The notes under the pieces are model-generated. The model saw nothing but the letters and a program-made list of their open reading frames with translations, searched no databases and had not been told where the DNA came from. This document shows positions 21,928 to 29,574 of a stretch of DNA of 64,000 bases, one piece after another. The DNA lies in assembly GCF_001517545.1 (NCBI RefSeq), contig NZ_FBYA01000003.1, positions 200,129 through 264,128 of the forward strand. The letters are read 5' to 3'. Positions within the stretch are counted from its first letter, which is position 1. The number at the start of each line of letters is the position of its first letter. This DNA comes from Limnohabitans sp. Rim47. GTDB taxonomy: Bacteria > Pseudomonadota > Gammaproteobacteria > Burkholderiales > Burkholderiaceae_C. The position numbers and the translations under genes were made by a program.

Positions 21928-22236
21928 TCACGCTCTCAGCATGTCCAGGACTTCACGCACCTCTTCGGTGCTGATCTCGGGCTGCAATGCCTTGCGGCGC
22001 AACAGCAAGTCCATGAGATCGTTGTCTGACAGGTCCATCAGCACGTACATGCCCCGGGCCTGACCAACCGTCAAGCAAGCAGCATGCCGGTTGAAGAAGC
22101 GCTCGATGAACAAATCGTTTTCGAGCAATCCGCGACGGCTGCGCCAGCGCAGCTTGCTCAGCGACCGCTCACTCAAAGGCGCGAGGCGGTCAGCGCCGAC
22201 CAGAGACGCGTCTTCCAGGATGGGGGTGACGGTCAT
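21928..22236 (-). CDS. sdhE: FAD assembly factor SdhE
   Basis: Small protein that promotes covalent flavinylation of SdhA. From ATG 22236, which overlaps the sdhB stop (TGATG), it is 102 aa. The family motif RGxxE is present in SRRGLLENDLFIERFF, followed by the helical MDLSDNDLMDLLL. Its place directly after sdhB, before gltA, fits its role as a maturation factor for the complex. Confidence 0.93.
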   Translation of the reverse strand: MTVTPILEDASLVGADRLAPLSERSLSKLRWRSRRGLLENDLFIERFFNRHAACLTVGQARGMYVLMDLSDNDLMDLLLRRKALQPEISTEEVREVLDMLRA

Positions 22237-22940
22237 CAGACAGCGCGGCGAACCATCATCTCTTTGATCTTGCCAATTGCCTTGGTGGGGTTGAGACCCT
22301 TGGGGCAAACATCGACGCAGTTCATGATGGTGTGGCAGCGGAACAGACGATAAGGGTCTTCCAGGTTGTCCAAGCGCTCGGCGGTGGCTTCGTCGCGGCT
22401 GTCGGCAATGAAGCGATAGGCTTGCAGCAAGCCAGCGGGGCCCACGAACTTGTCGGGGTTCCACCAGAAGCTGGGGCAGCTGGTCGAGCAGCTGGCGCAC
22501 AAGATGCACTCGTACAAACCGTTCAGCTCGTCACGCTCTTCCGGGCTTTGCAGGCGCTCGGTTTCGGGTGGGATGTTGCTGTTGATCAAGTAAGGCTTGA
22601 TCGAGTGGTACTGCTTGAAGAACTGGGTCATGTCCACGATCACGTCGCGGATCACGGGCAGACCTGGCAGCGGCTTCAACACGATCGTACCGGGCAGGGT
22701 GTTCATGTTGGTCAGGCAAGCCAGACCGTTTTTGCCGTTGATGTTCATCGCGTCCGAACCGCACACGCCTTCGCGGCAAGAGCGGCGGAAAGAAATAGTG
22801 GGGTCAACCGCCTTGAGTTTCATCAGGGCGTCCAGCAACATGCGTTCGTTGCCGTCCAGTTCGACCTGGATGGTTTGCATGTAAGGCTTGGCGTCCTTAT
22901 CGGGGTCGTAGCGGTAGATCTGAAAAGTGCGTAGGGTCAT
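22236..22940 (-). CDS. sdhB: Succinate dehydrogenase iron-sulfur subunit
   Basis: Carries electrons from the SdhA flavin to ubiquinone through three Fe-S clusters. The protein is 234 aa. The plant-type 2Fe-2S site is SCREGVCGSDAMNINGKNGLAC, and the C-terminal ferredoxin-type Cys groups are CILCASCSTSCPSFWW and CHTIMNCVDVCPKGLNP. It lies 64 bases after sdhA. Confidence 0.98.
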   Translation of the reverse strand: MTLRTFQIYRYDPDKDAKPYMQTIQVELDGNERMLLDALMKLKAVDPTISFRRSCREGVCGSDAMNINGKNGLACLTNMNTLPGTIVLKPLPGLPVIRDVIVDMTQFFKQYHSIKPYLINSNIPPETERLQSPEERDELNGLYECILCASCSTSCPSFWWNPDKFVGPAGLLQAYRFIADSRDEATAERLDNLEDPYRLFRCHTIMNCVDVCPKGLNPTKAIGKIKEMMVRRAV

Positions 22941-23004
22941 GGAAGAACTCCTGTTGGATTCTGGTGGTGGACCGCAGGCCTTGGGCGAGCGGTCCAGACA
23001 ATCT

Positions 23005-24810
23005 TTAGAACGTGCGAACCTTGGGTGGCACAGAGTCCACGGTCAGGGGTTTGAGTTTCACAGGCTTGTAAGTCAGGCTGTTCGATTCGCTGTGCCACAG
23101 GGTGTGTTTCATCCAGTTGGCATCATCGCGGCCCAACGGTGCGATTGGATCGTCCACTGCACGCTCGTAGTCGCTCACGGTGTGGGCACCACGGCATTCG
23201 CGGCGCGCTGCAGCCGAGACCATCGTGGCCTGTGCGCTTTCGATCAGGTTTTCCACTTCCAGCGCTTCGATGCGGGCGGTGTTGAACACTTTGGAAGTGT
23301 CTTTCAGGCCGATCGCATTGACGCGCTCGCGGATGGCAGCGATCTTTTGCACGCCTTCGTCCATGCTGGCTTGGGTGCGGAACACGCCAGCGTGCTGCTG
23401 CATGACTGCACGCATGTCGTTGGCCACGTCCTGAGCGTATTCGCCGCCACGGCCTTCGAGTTTGTTCAGGCGTTCCAGGGTGAGGTCGGTGGCATCGGCC
23501 GGCAATGGCTTGTGCGATTTGGTCTTGGAGGCGAAGTCGACAATGTGGTTGCCTGCAGCGCGGCCAAACACCAGCAAGTCGAGCAGCGAGTTGGTGCCCA
23601 GGCGGTTGGCGCCGTGCACCGACACGCAAGAGCATTCGCCCACAGCGTACAAGCCGTTGACGACCGCGTTGTTGTCGGTGGCGTTTTGTGTGACCACTTG
23701 ACCGTTGATGTTGGTCGGGATGCCGCCCATTTGGTAGTGAATGGTCGGCACAACGGGAATCGGCTCTTTGGTGATGTCGACGTTGGCGAAGTTGACGCCG
23801 ATTTCGTACACCGAAGGCAGGCGTTTGTGGATGGTGTCGGCGCCCAGGTGATCCAGCTTGAGCAACACGTGGTCTTTGTTCGGACCACAGCCACGGCCTT
23901 CTTTGATCTCTTGGTCCATGCAGCGGGACACGAAGTCGCGTGGGGCCAGATCTTTCAGGGTGGGCGCATAGCGCTCCATGAATCGTTCGCCATTGCTGTT
24001 GAGCAAGATCGCGCCTTCGCCCCGGCAGCCTTCGGTCAACAACACGCCAGCACCGGCCACCCCGGTGGGGTGGAATTGCCAGAACTCCATGTCTTCGAGC
24101 GGAATGCCTGCGCGAGCCGCCATGCCCAAGCCGTCACCGGTGTTGATGAAGGCGTTGGTCGATGCGGCATAAATGCGGCCTGCGCCACCCGTAGCCATCA
24201 GCACGGTTTTGGCGTGCAAGACGTGCAGGTCACCGGTTTCCATTTCGAGTGCGGTCACGCCGACCACGTCGCCTTCGGCGTCACGGATCAGGTCAAGGGC
24301 CATCCATTCCACGAAGAAGCTGGTTTTGGCCGCGACGTTTTGCTGGTAAAGAGTGTGCAGCATGGCGTGACCGGTGCGGTCAGCGGCAGCGCAAGCGCGT
24401 TGCACAGGCTTTTCGCCGTAGTTGGCGGTGTGGCCACCAAAGGGGCGCTGGTAAATGGTGCCGTCTGGGTTGCGGTCAAAAGGCATGCCCATGTGCTCTA
24501 GGTCGTATACGACCTTGGGCGCTTCGCGGCACATGAATTCGATGGCATCTTGGTCGCCGAGCCAGTCGGAGCCCTTGATGGTGTCGTAGAAGTGGTAGTG
24601 CCAGTTGTCGTCGGACATATTGCCCAGCGATGCACCGATGCCGCCTTGGGCTGCCACGGTGTGCGAGCGGGTGGGGAACACTTTGGACAGCACGGCCACG
24701 TTCAGGCCAGCGCGGGCCAGTTGCAGCGAGGCACGCATGCCCGAACCACCGGCGCCGATGATCACGACGTCAAACTTGCGGGTGGTGATTTGATCTTTGG
24801 TATAGCTCAT
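23005..24810 (-). CDS. sdhA: Succinate dehydrogenase flavoprotein subunit
   Basis: Oxidises succinate to fumarate. The protein is 601 aa. The FAD dinucleotide fold is VVIIGAGGSGMRASLQLA at the N-terminus; the covalent-FAD His is in TRSHTVAAQGGIGASLGN; the active-site regions are FWQFHPTGVAGAGVLLTEGCRGEGA, HYQMGGIPTNINGQV and GECSCVSVHGANRLGTNSLLDLLVFG. It lies 42 bases downstream of sdhD. Confidence 0.98.
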   Translation of the reverse strand: MSYTKDQITTRKFDVVIIGAGGSGMRASLQLARAGLNVAVLSKVFPTRSHTVAAQGGIGASLGNMSDDNWHYHFYDTIKGSDWLGDQDAIEFMCREAPKVVYDLEHMGMPFDRNPDGTIYQRPFGGHTANYGEKPVQRACAAADRTGHAMLHTLYQQNVAAKTSFFVEWMALDLIRDAEGDVVGVTALEMETGDLHVLHAKTVLMATGGAGRIYAASTNAFINTGDGLGMAARAGIPLEDMEFWQFHPTGVAGAGVLLTEGCRGEGAILLNSNGERFMERYAPTLKDLAPRDFVSRCMDQEIKEGRGCGPNKDHVLLKLDHLGADTIHKRLPSVYEIGVNFANVDITKEPIPVVPTIHYQMGGIPTNINGQVVTQNATDNNAVVNGLYAVGECSCVSVHGANRLGTNSLLDLLVFGRAAGNHIVDFASKTKSHKPLPADATDLTLERLNKLEGRGGEYAQDVANDMRAVMQQHAGVFRTQASMDEGVQKIAAIRERVNAIGLKDTSKVFNTARIEALEVENLIESAQATMVSAAARRECRGAHTVSDYERAVDDPIAPLGRDDANWMKHTLWHSESNSLTYKPVKLKPLTVDSVPPKVRTF

Positions 24811-24852
24811 GGTTTCTCAGTCTTGTTATGAGTTCAGCTCAATCGCGGGCGA

Positions 24853-25221
24853 TCACAGACGCCAGAGGGCTTGCACCGCCCAGCCGGCACAGCCGATCAG
24901 CCAGACCAGTGTGAAAACGTGCAAAACCAGGCGCACAGCCAGGGGTTTCACATAGTCCATCCAGATGTCGCGCATGCCCACCCAGACGTGGTACAGCAAG
25001 GAGAGGATGACGCAGAAGGTCAGAACCTTCATCCACTGGGAGGCGAAGATGCCAGCCCATTCTTCGTAGCCGATAGGGCCTGAGGTGAAGATCACCTGGG
25101 CCAACAAGATCACTGTGAAAAGGGCCATCAGGGTGCCGGTCACGCGTTGTGCGAGCCAGTCACGAAAGCCGTAGCCTGCACCAGTGACGATGCGTTTGGA
25201 GCCGTAGTTGACGGACGACAT
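24853..25221 (-). CDS. sdhD: Succinate dehydrogenase membrane anchor
   Basis: Cytochrome b anchor subunit of complex II. The protein is 122 aa with three membrane helices. The segment LYHVWVGMRDIWMDYVKP carries the conserved His (haem ligand in the family) and the RDIxxDY box. It sits 34 bases after sdhC and before sdhA, the normal sdhCDAB order. Confidence 0.93.
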   Translation of the reverse strand: MSSVNYGSKRIVTGAGYGFRDWLAQRVTGTLMALFTVILLAQVIFTSGPIGYEEWAGIFASQWMKVLTFCVILSLLYHVWVGMRDIWMDYVKPLAVRLVLHVFTLVWLIGCAGWAVQALWRL

Positions 25222-25255
25222 AGGTCAGTTTCCTTTTGTTGTTCTGTGGGGCTGG

Positions 25256-25687
25256 TCAGTACAGGCCAAACATCTTGGCACCCAGCACCACGGTCAGGCC
25301 GATGCTGAGAGCCAAAGTGAAGATGGCCGAAGATTTGCCGAATTCTTTGGTTACCGCATGGCACACGTCCATATTCAGGTGGCGCAAACCGGCAATAAAG
25401 TGGTGCAAATAGGCCCAGATCAAGGCCAAAGCCACCAGTTTCATGAACCAGCCCGGCACAAAGCCAATGCCGATGTTAAAAGCGGCTGAGAATTTCGCGA
25501 AAGAAATCTCCGACGTGATGGAGTTGTCAAACATCCAGATGATGAGTGGCATCAACAAGAACATCAGGAAACCGCTGATGCGGTGCAGGATGGACACGAT
25601 GCCAGCGACTGGGAGTCGGTAAGACGGAAGGTCTTTCAGCGCGTTGATGTTGCGGAATTCGGGCCGCTTTCGAGCGAGTTCAGTCAT
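25256..25687 (-). CDS. sdhC: Succinate dehydrogenase cytochrome b556 subunit
   Basis: Membrane anchor that with SdhD binds haem and ubiquinone. From ATG 25687 (MTELARKRPEFRNINAL) it is 143 aa with three helices. The family signature VSILHRISGFLMFLL and the haem-side HHFIAGLRHLNMD are present. The frame is open upstream of the ATG, but those codons lie in the 132-base gap after gntR, where the operon promoter is expected. Confidence 0.93.
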   Translation of the reverse strand: MTELARKRPEFRNINALKDLPSYRLPVAGIVSILHRISGFLMFLLMPLIIWMFDNSITSEISFAKFSAAFNIGIGFVPGWFMKLVALALIWAYLHHFIAGLRHLNMDVCHAVTKEFGKSSAIFTLALSIGLTVVLGAKMFGLY

Positions 25688-25819
25688 GTGGGTACTTTCT
25701 GGGTGTAACGCGTTCGCAATTGGGGTAACAAACCGGTGGATTCTATTGCAACGCAACAAACTGACATGAGCATTGCACACGGGTAGCAGTGGGAGATTTT
25801 TTCGATCAAGTCGCTCGGG

Positions 25820-26605
25820 TCAGCTCAAAGCATTGCGGTAGTGGTGGCTTTCGGTGCGGTAAAAGCCGCGCCGCAGTTCCATGGGGGTGTCGTTGTAGGT
25901 ATAAGCAATGCGTTCGACGCTCAATAAGGGGGTTCCTGGGGCAATTTGCAGCAATTGGCTTTGGGCTTCGTCAGGCAGAACAGCGCGAATTTTTTCATCG
26001 GCACGGACCATGCGCACGCCAAATTCGGTTTCAAAAAGGGCGTACATGGGACCGTGGTATTCGGCCAGGCGCTCGGCTGTCAGGCCTTTGAAAGGGCCGC
26101 CGGGCAACCACAAGTCTTCAAGAATGGTGGGGACGCCCCCAAAAGACAGCACACGCCGAACCTGCAACACAGCATCGCCAGCCCTCATGGCCAGTGCGCG
26201 AGCGATGTCTGCGTTGGCACGCAAGCGTTTGCAATCGACGATCTCGCGCTGGGCGGGACCTTCAGAGTCGAGGTTCCCATCGTCAGGGACCAATTTCAAA
26301 AAACGGTATTGGACATGGTGCTCGGCATGCGTGGCGACAAATGTGCCTTTGCCTTGGCGACGCACCAGCAGGTTGTCGCCAGCCAGCTCGTCGATGGCTT
26401 TGCGCACAGTGCCTTGACTGACCCGATAGCGCGCGGCCAACTCCATTTCACTGGGAATCGACTCGCCGGGTTTCCACTCGCCAGACTGCAGGTTTTGCAG
26501 GATCAAGCCCTTGATTTGCTGGTACAGCGGGCTGAAAGCGGGTGTCAGCGCTGAGGTCTCGCCCTCTGAAAAGCTGCTGTCTGCCGATGGGGATGTGTTG
26601 TTCAT
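25820..26605 (-). CDS. GntR-family (HutC/UTRA type) transcriptional regulator
   Basis: The protein is about 261 aa from ATG 26605 (MNNTSPSADSSF). After a short Ser/Thr/Glu-rich leader, a winged helix-turn-helix runs over about residues 25-95 (FSPLYQQIKGLILQNL, EMELAARYRVSQGTVRKAIDEL, RRQGKGTFVATH). A UTRA ligand-binding domain follows (ILEDLWLPGGPFKGLTAE, LLSVERIAYTYNDTPMELRRGFYRTESHHY). It sits between the sdh-gltA operon, which it precedes in the same direction, and the divergent mdh-acnB genes. A perfect palindrome lies between the -35 and -10 of its own promoter. I infer an autoregulated regulator of TCA genes; the effector is unknown. Confidence 0.92.
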   Translation of the reverse strand: MNNTSPSADSSFSEGETSALTPAFSPLYQQIKGLILQNLQSGEWKPGESIPSEMELAARYRVSQGTVRKAIDELAGDNLLVRRQGKGTFVATHAEHHVQYRFLKLVPDDGNLDSEGPAQREIVDCKRLRANADIARALAMRAGDAVLQVRRVLSFGGVPTILEDLWLPGGPFKGLTAERLAEYHGPMYALFETEFGVRMVRADEKIRAVLPDEAQSQLLQIAPGTPLLSVERIAYTYNDTPMELRRGFYRTESHHYRNALS

Positions 26606-26650
26606 GGGGCTTGAATTTGGCGTGCAGGTCAGTTGCACGTCAGGAGGTGC

Positions 26651-26678
26651 ATCATATCTTATATAAGACATAAGACAA
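26651..26678 (-). promoter_or_regulatory. gntR promoter with an operator in the spacer
   Basis: On the minus strand, TTGTCT (26673-26678) and TATGAT (26651-26656) form a -35/-10 pair with a 16-base spacer. The spacer contains the perfect 12-bp palindrome TCTTATATAAGA (26657-26668), which abuts the -10. A protein bound there would block RNA polymerase, so autorepression by the GntR protein is the natural reading. Confidence 0.7.
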
Positions 26679-26679
26679 A

Positions 26680-26709
26680 TTGACGAATCAGGGTTTTCGC
26701 GGGTACACT
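26680..26709 (+). promoter_or_regulatory. Predicted mdh promoter
   Basis: TTGACG (26680-26685) and TACACT (26704-26709) with an 18-base spacer, on the + strand, about 137 bases upstream of the mdh ATG. The palindrome at 26657-26668 ends 11 bases upstream of this -35, so a GntR dimer could also affect mdh. The long leader contains a 6-bp hairpin GTCCGG / CCGGAC at 26762-26777. Confidence 0.55.
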
Positions 26710-26845
26710 CCCCAGCTGTTTGCTTGCGGTCATCTCAACTAGGGTCGGGATTGATGCGCGGGTCCGGTGCGCCGGACAGACCTGCCGACAAATGGTGTTG
26801 GCCAGGGCTGCGACCCTTGTTTTCAACACTTCTGGAGTTTCCACC

Positions 26846-27832
26846 ATGAGCAAAAAGCCCGTCCGCGTTGCCGTTACCGGCGCAGCAGGTCAAATCGGTT
26901 ACGCATTGTTGTTCCGCATCGCCTCTGGCGAAATGCTGGGCAAAGACCAGCCCGTCATCCTGCAATTGCTGGAAGTGCCGGTCGAAGGCCCCCAAAAAGC
27001 CCTGCGCGGCGTGATGATGGAGTTGGAAGACTGCGCATTCCCGTTGTTGGTGGGCATGGAAGCCCATGGCGACCCGATGACGGCTTTCAAAGACGTCGAC
27101 TATGCTTTGTTGGTCGGTTCGCGCCCACGCGGTCCAGGCATGGAGCGTGCCGAGTTGCTCGCCATCAACGGCGCCATCTTCACTGCACAGGGCAAGGCCC
27201 TGAACGCCGTGGCTTCGCGTGATGTGAAAGTGCTGGTCGTGGGCAACCCCGCCAATACCAACGCTTATATCGCCATGAAGGCTGCGCCTGATCTGAAGCC
27301 GGGCAACTTCACTGCCATGCTGCGTTTGGACCACAACCGCGCTGCTTCGCAAATCGCTGCCAAGACCGGCAAAGCTGTGGCCGATATCGAAAAATTGTGC
27401 GTGTGGGGCAACCACTCGCCCACCATGTACGCTGATTACCGCTTCGCCACCATCAAGGGCGAGTCGGTCAAGACCATGATCAACGACCAGGAATGGAACG
27501 CCAACGTGTTCTTGCCCACCGTGGGCAAGCGCGGCGCGGCCATCATTGAAGCGCGTGGCCTGTCTTCGGCAGCCTCAGCGGCCAACGCGGCCATCGACCA
27601 CATGCGTGATTGGGCTTTGGGCACCAATGGCAAGTGGGTCACCATGGGCATCCCATCGCAAGGCTGGTACGGCATTCCTAAAGATGTCATGTTCGGTTTC
27701 CCAGTCACCTGCGAAAACGGCGAATACAAAGTCGTTGAAGGTCTGGAAATCGACGCGTTCAGCCAAGGCTGCATCGACAAGACTCTGAAAGAGCTGACCG
27801 ACGAGCAAGCTGGCGTTGCTCACTTGATCTGA
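26846..27832 (+). CDS. mdh: Malate dehydrogenase
   Basis: NAD-dependent oxidation of malate to oxaloacetate in the TCA cycle. From ATG 26846 ([22 protein letters not shown]) it is 328 aa, the cytosolic-type family common in beta-proteobacteria. Boxes are NAD-binding [43 protein letters not shown], the catalytic [11 protein letters not shown] and [18 protein letters not shown] lies nine bases before the ATG. It diverges from gntR and is followed by the CitE-like gene after 19 bases. Confidence 0.97.
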   Translation: MSKKPVRVAVTGAAGQIGYALLFRIASGEMLGKDQPVILQLLEVPVEGPQKALRGVMMELEDCAFPLLVGMEAHGDPMTAFKDVDYALLVGSRPRGPGMERAELLAINGAIFTAQGKALNAVASRDVKVLVVGNPANTNAYIAMKAAPDLKPGNFTAMLRLDHNRAASQIAAKTGKAVADIEKLCVWGNHSPTMYADYRFATIKGESVKTMINDQEWNANVFLPTVGKRGAAIIEARGLSSAASAANAAIDHMRDWALGTNGKWVTMGIPSQGWYGIPKDVMFGFPVTCENGEYKVVEGLEIDAFSQGCIDKTLKELTDEQAGVAHLI

Positions 27833-27851
27833 TTCTCAGCAGAGAAACAGA

Positions 27852-28853
27852 GTGACCCATCCGCGCGATATTTTGCTGGGGGCGCAAGCCGGTAGCGTTC
27901 AGCTGCCGGTGTGTGACCATTACAGCGGGGTAGAGGCGCGGATGCGCAAAAGCCTGCAATTGCAGTCTGAAATGACCCAAGAGTTTGGCACTTGCGTTTT
28001 TGATGTCACCCTGGACTGCGAAGACGGTGCGCCCATCGGTGGCGAAGCCGAACACGCGGCACTGGTCACAGAAATGGCGCTGAGCACGACCGCTGTCAGC
28101 ACGAACGCCCGTATTGCTGTTCGCGTTCATCCTGTCGATCACCCCAGTTTTGACGCCGACATGGCCCATGTTGCAGGTCGCGCGGGGCGGGTTTTGACGC
28201 ACATCATGGTGCCCAAGGTCGAGTGCATGGCCGATGTGGACCGCGCGCAAGCCGCCCTGAACGCCGCCGGTGCCGCAGATTTGCCTTTGCATGTGCTGAT
28301 CGAGTCGCCTGCCGCCGTGCACCGCGCTTTTGACATCGCCGCCCATCCCCGCGTGCAGTCGATCAGCTTTGGCCTGATGGACTTTGTCTCGGCCCATGGG
28401 GGCGCGATTCCCGCTGATGGCATGGGTATCCAAGGCCAGTTCACCCACCCCTTGGTGCTGCGAGCCAAGCTCGAGATTGCCAGCGCCTGCCACGCCCACG
28501 GCAAGGTGCCTTCGCACTGCGTGGTCACTGAATTCAAAAACGCCGATGCTGTTCGCATGGCGGCCCAAAAAGCGGCGCAAGAGCTGGGTTACACCCGCAT
28601 GTGGAGCATCCACCCTGATCAAATTCGCCCGATTCTGGAGGCCATGGCCCCCAGCGAAGCGCAAATCGACCAAGCCAGCGAGATCATTTTGGCCGCACAG
28701 GCCGTCCAATGGGCCCCTATTAGCCATGCGGGGCAATTGCACGACCGGGCCAGCTACCGGTTTTTCTGGCAACTGCTGGAGCGCGCACACCAAACCGGTC
28801 GCCCCTTGCCAGGGGCCATCCAAGCATTCTTTGCCGCGACAGCCAAGCGATGA
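27852..28853 (+). CDS. CitE/HpcH-family CoA-ester lyase
   Basis: A TIM-barrel lyase of the HpcH/HpaI aldolase and citrate lyase beta family. The protein is 333 aa and begins at GTG 27852. Family landmarks are FDVTLDCEDGAPIGGE (metal/CoA region), VRVHPVDHPSF, HIMVPKVECMADV, LHVLIESPAAVHRAFDIA and SFGLMDFVSAHGG. CitD and CitF partners are absent, so it is not a classical citrate lyase; malyl-CoA or citramalyl-CoA lyase are the likelier activities, but the substrate cannot be fixed from sequence. Its location between mdh and acnB suggests a link to C4/C2 CoA metabolism. Confidence 0.85.
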   Translation: MTHPRDILLGAQAGSVQLPVCDHYSGVEARMRKSLQLQSEMTQEFGTCVFDVTLDCEDGAPIGGEAEHAALVTEMALSTTAVSTNARIAVRVHPVDHPSFDADMAHVAGRAGRVLTHIMVPKVECMADVDRAQAALNAAGAADLPLHVLIESPAAVHRAFDIAAHPRVQSISFGLMDFVSAHGGAIPADGMGIQGQFTHPLVLRAKLEIASACHAHGKVPSHCVVTEFKNADAVRMAAQKAAQELGYTRMWSIHPDQIRPILEAMAPSEAQIDQASEIILAAQAVQWAPISHAGQLHDRASYRFFWQLLERAHQTGRPLPGAIQAFFAATAKR

Positions 28854-28864
28854 TGGGCTATTCG

Positions 28865-29542
28865 ATGAAAGTGCTGCTCATGTTCAAAACCTTCCTGCTC
28901 GCTTTTGTGGTTTGGTCTGGCGTTTGCCTGGCCGAGACCGCCGTGGTCAAAAAACAGGCCGCTCATCCCGTTGCAAAGGCGCGCACAGCCTCGGCCACCA
29001 CCCGCGCCACGACCGCAGTGCAGGCCCGTTTGGCAGCCGAAGCCACAGCCGCTTTGCAAGCCCAAGCGATTTCAGACGCGGCCACCAACCTTCGCACCCC
29101 AGACAGTCAGGCGGCGTCGTTGCCCCCAGCGCCGGCGGTTTCTGGGTTGGCACCTTCAGTTCGCCCAGGTGCGCAAACCGACCTGAACCTTGAAGAGTTG
29201 GCCATTGCCGAGCGCATTCATCAAGGTGTGATGCCCTGCGAACTGGGGGCCAGCGTCCGACTCGAAGCCGATGCCGCCAAGCCCGGCTACTTTTATGTAC
29301 TGGGCAAAGGTTTTCGTTATCACATGCAACCGGTACGTACCAGTTCCGGGGCCATCCGCCTTGAAGACAAGAAAGCCGGTGCAGTTTGGCTGCAACTGGC
29401 CAATAAATCCATGCTCATGGACCAGACCAAAGGCCGTCGCATGGCCGATGAGTGTGCGAATCCCGAGCAAGTGGCCTTTGCCGAAACCATGAAAACCAAT
29501 CCCCCGCCCAGCCTGATCGATACGACAGGCATGGGGCGATAA
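28865..29542 (+). CDS. Secreted protein of unknown function
   Basis: About 225 aa from ATG 28865; ATG 28850 (overlapping the previous stop) is an alternative start. A Sec signal peptide is clear: [19 protein letters not shown] then VCLA-E. A low-complexity Ala/Thr/Gln-rich linker (about residues 25-90) follows, then a compact C-terminal domain ([65 protein letters not shown]). Two Cys residues in that domain could form a disulfide. I do not recognise the family. It lies between the CitE-like gene and acnB, in the same direction, so it is co-transcribed with TCA genes despite a periplasmic destination. Confidence 0.75.
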   Translation: MKVLLMFKTFLLAFVVWSGVCLAETAVVKKQAAHPVAKARTASATTRATTAVQARLAAEATAALQAQAISDAATNLRTPDSQAASLPPAPAVSGLAPSVRPGAQTDLNLEELAIAERIHQGVMPCELGASVRLEADAAKPGYFYVLGKGFRYHMQPVRTSSGAIRLEDKKAGAVWLQLANKSMLMDQTKGRRMADECANPEQVAFAETMKTNPPPSLIDTTGMGR

Positions 29543-29574
29543 ATCTTGAAACCTTGACTGACAGGAGAAAAACC

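Noticed and set aside
22927..24501. 524-aa open frame on the + strand opposite sdhA
   Set aside because: Shadow of sdhA; composition is skewed and there is no start context or motif.
26606..26671. Upstream start of the GntR regulator at 26671
   Set aside because: It would place the start codon inside the -35/-10 spacer and operator of the gene's own promoter.
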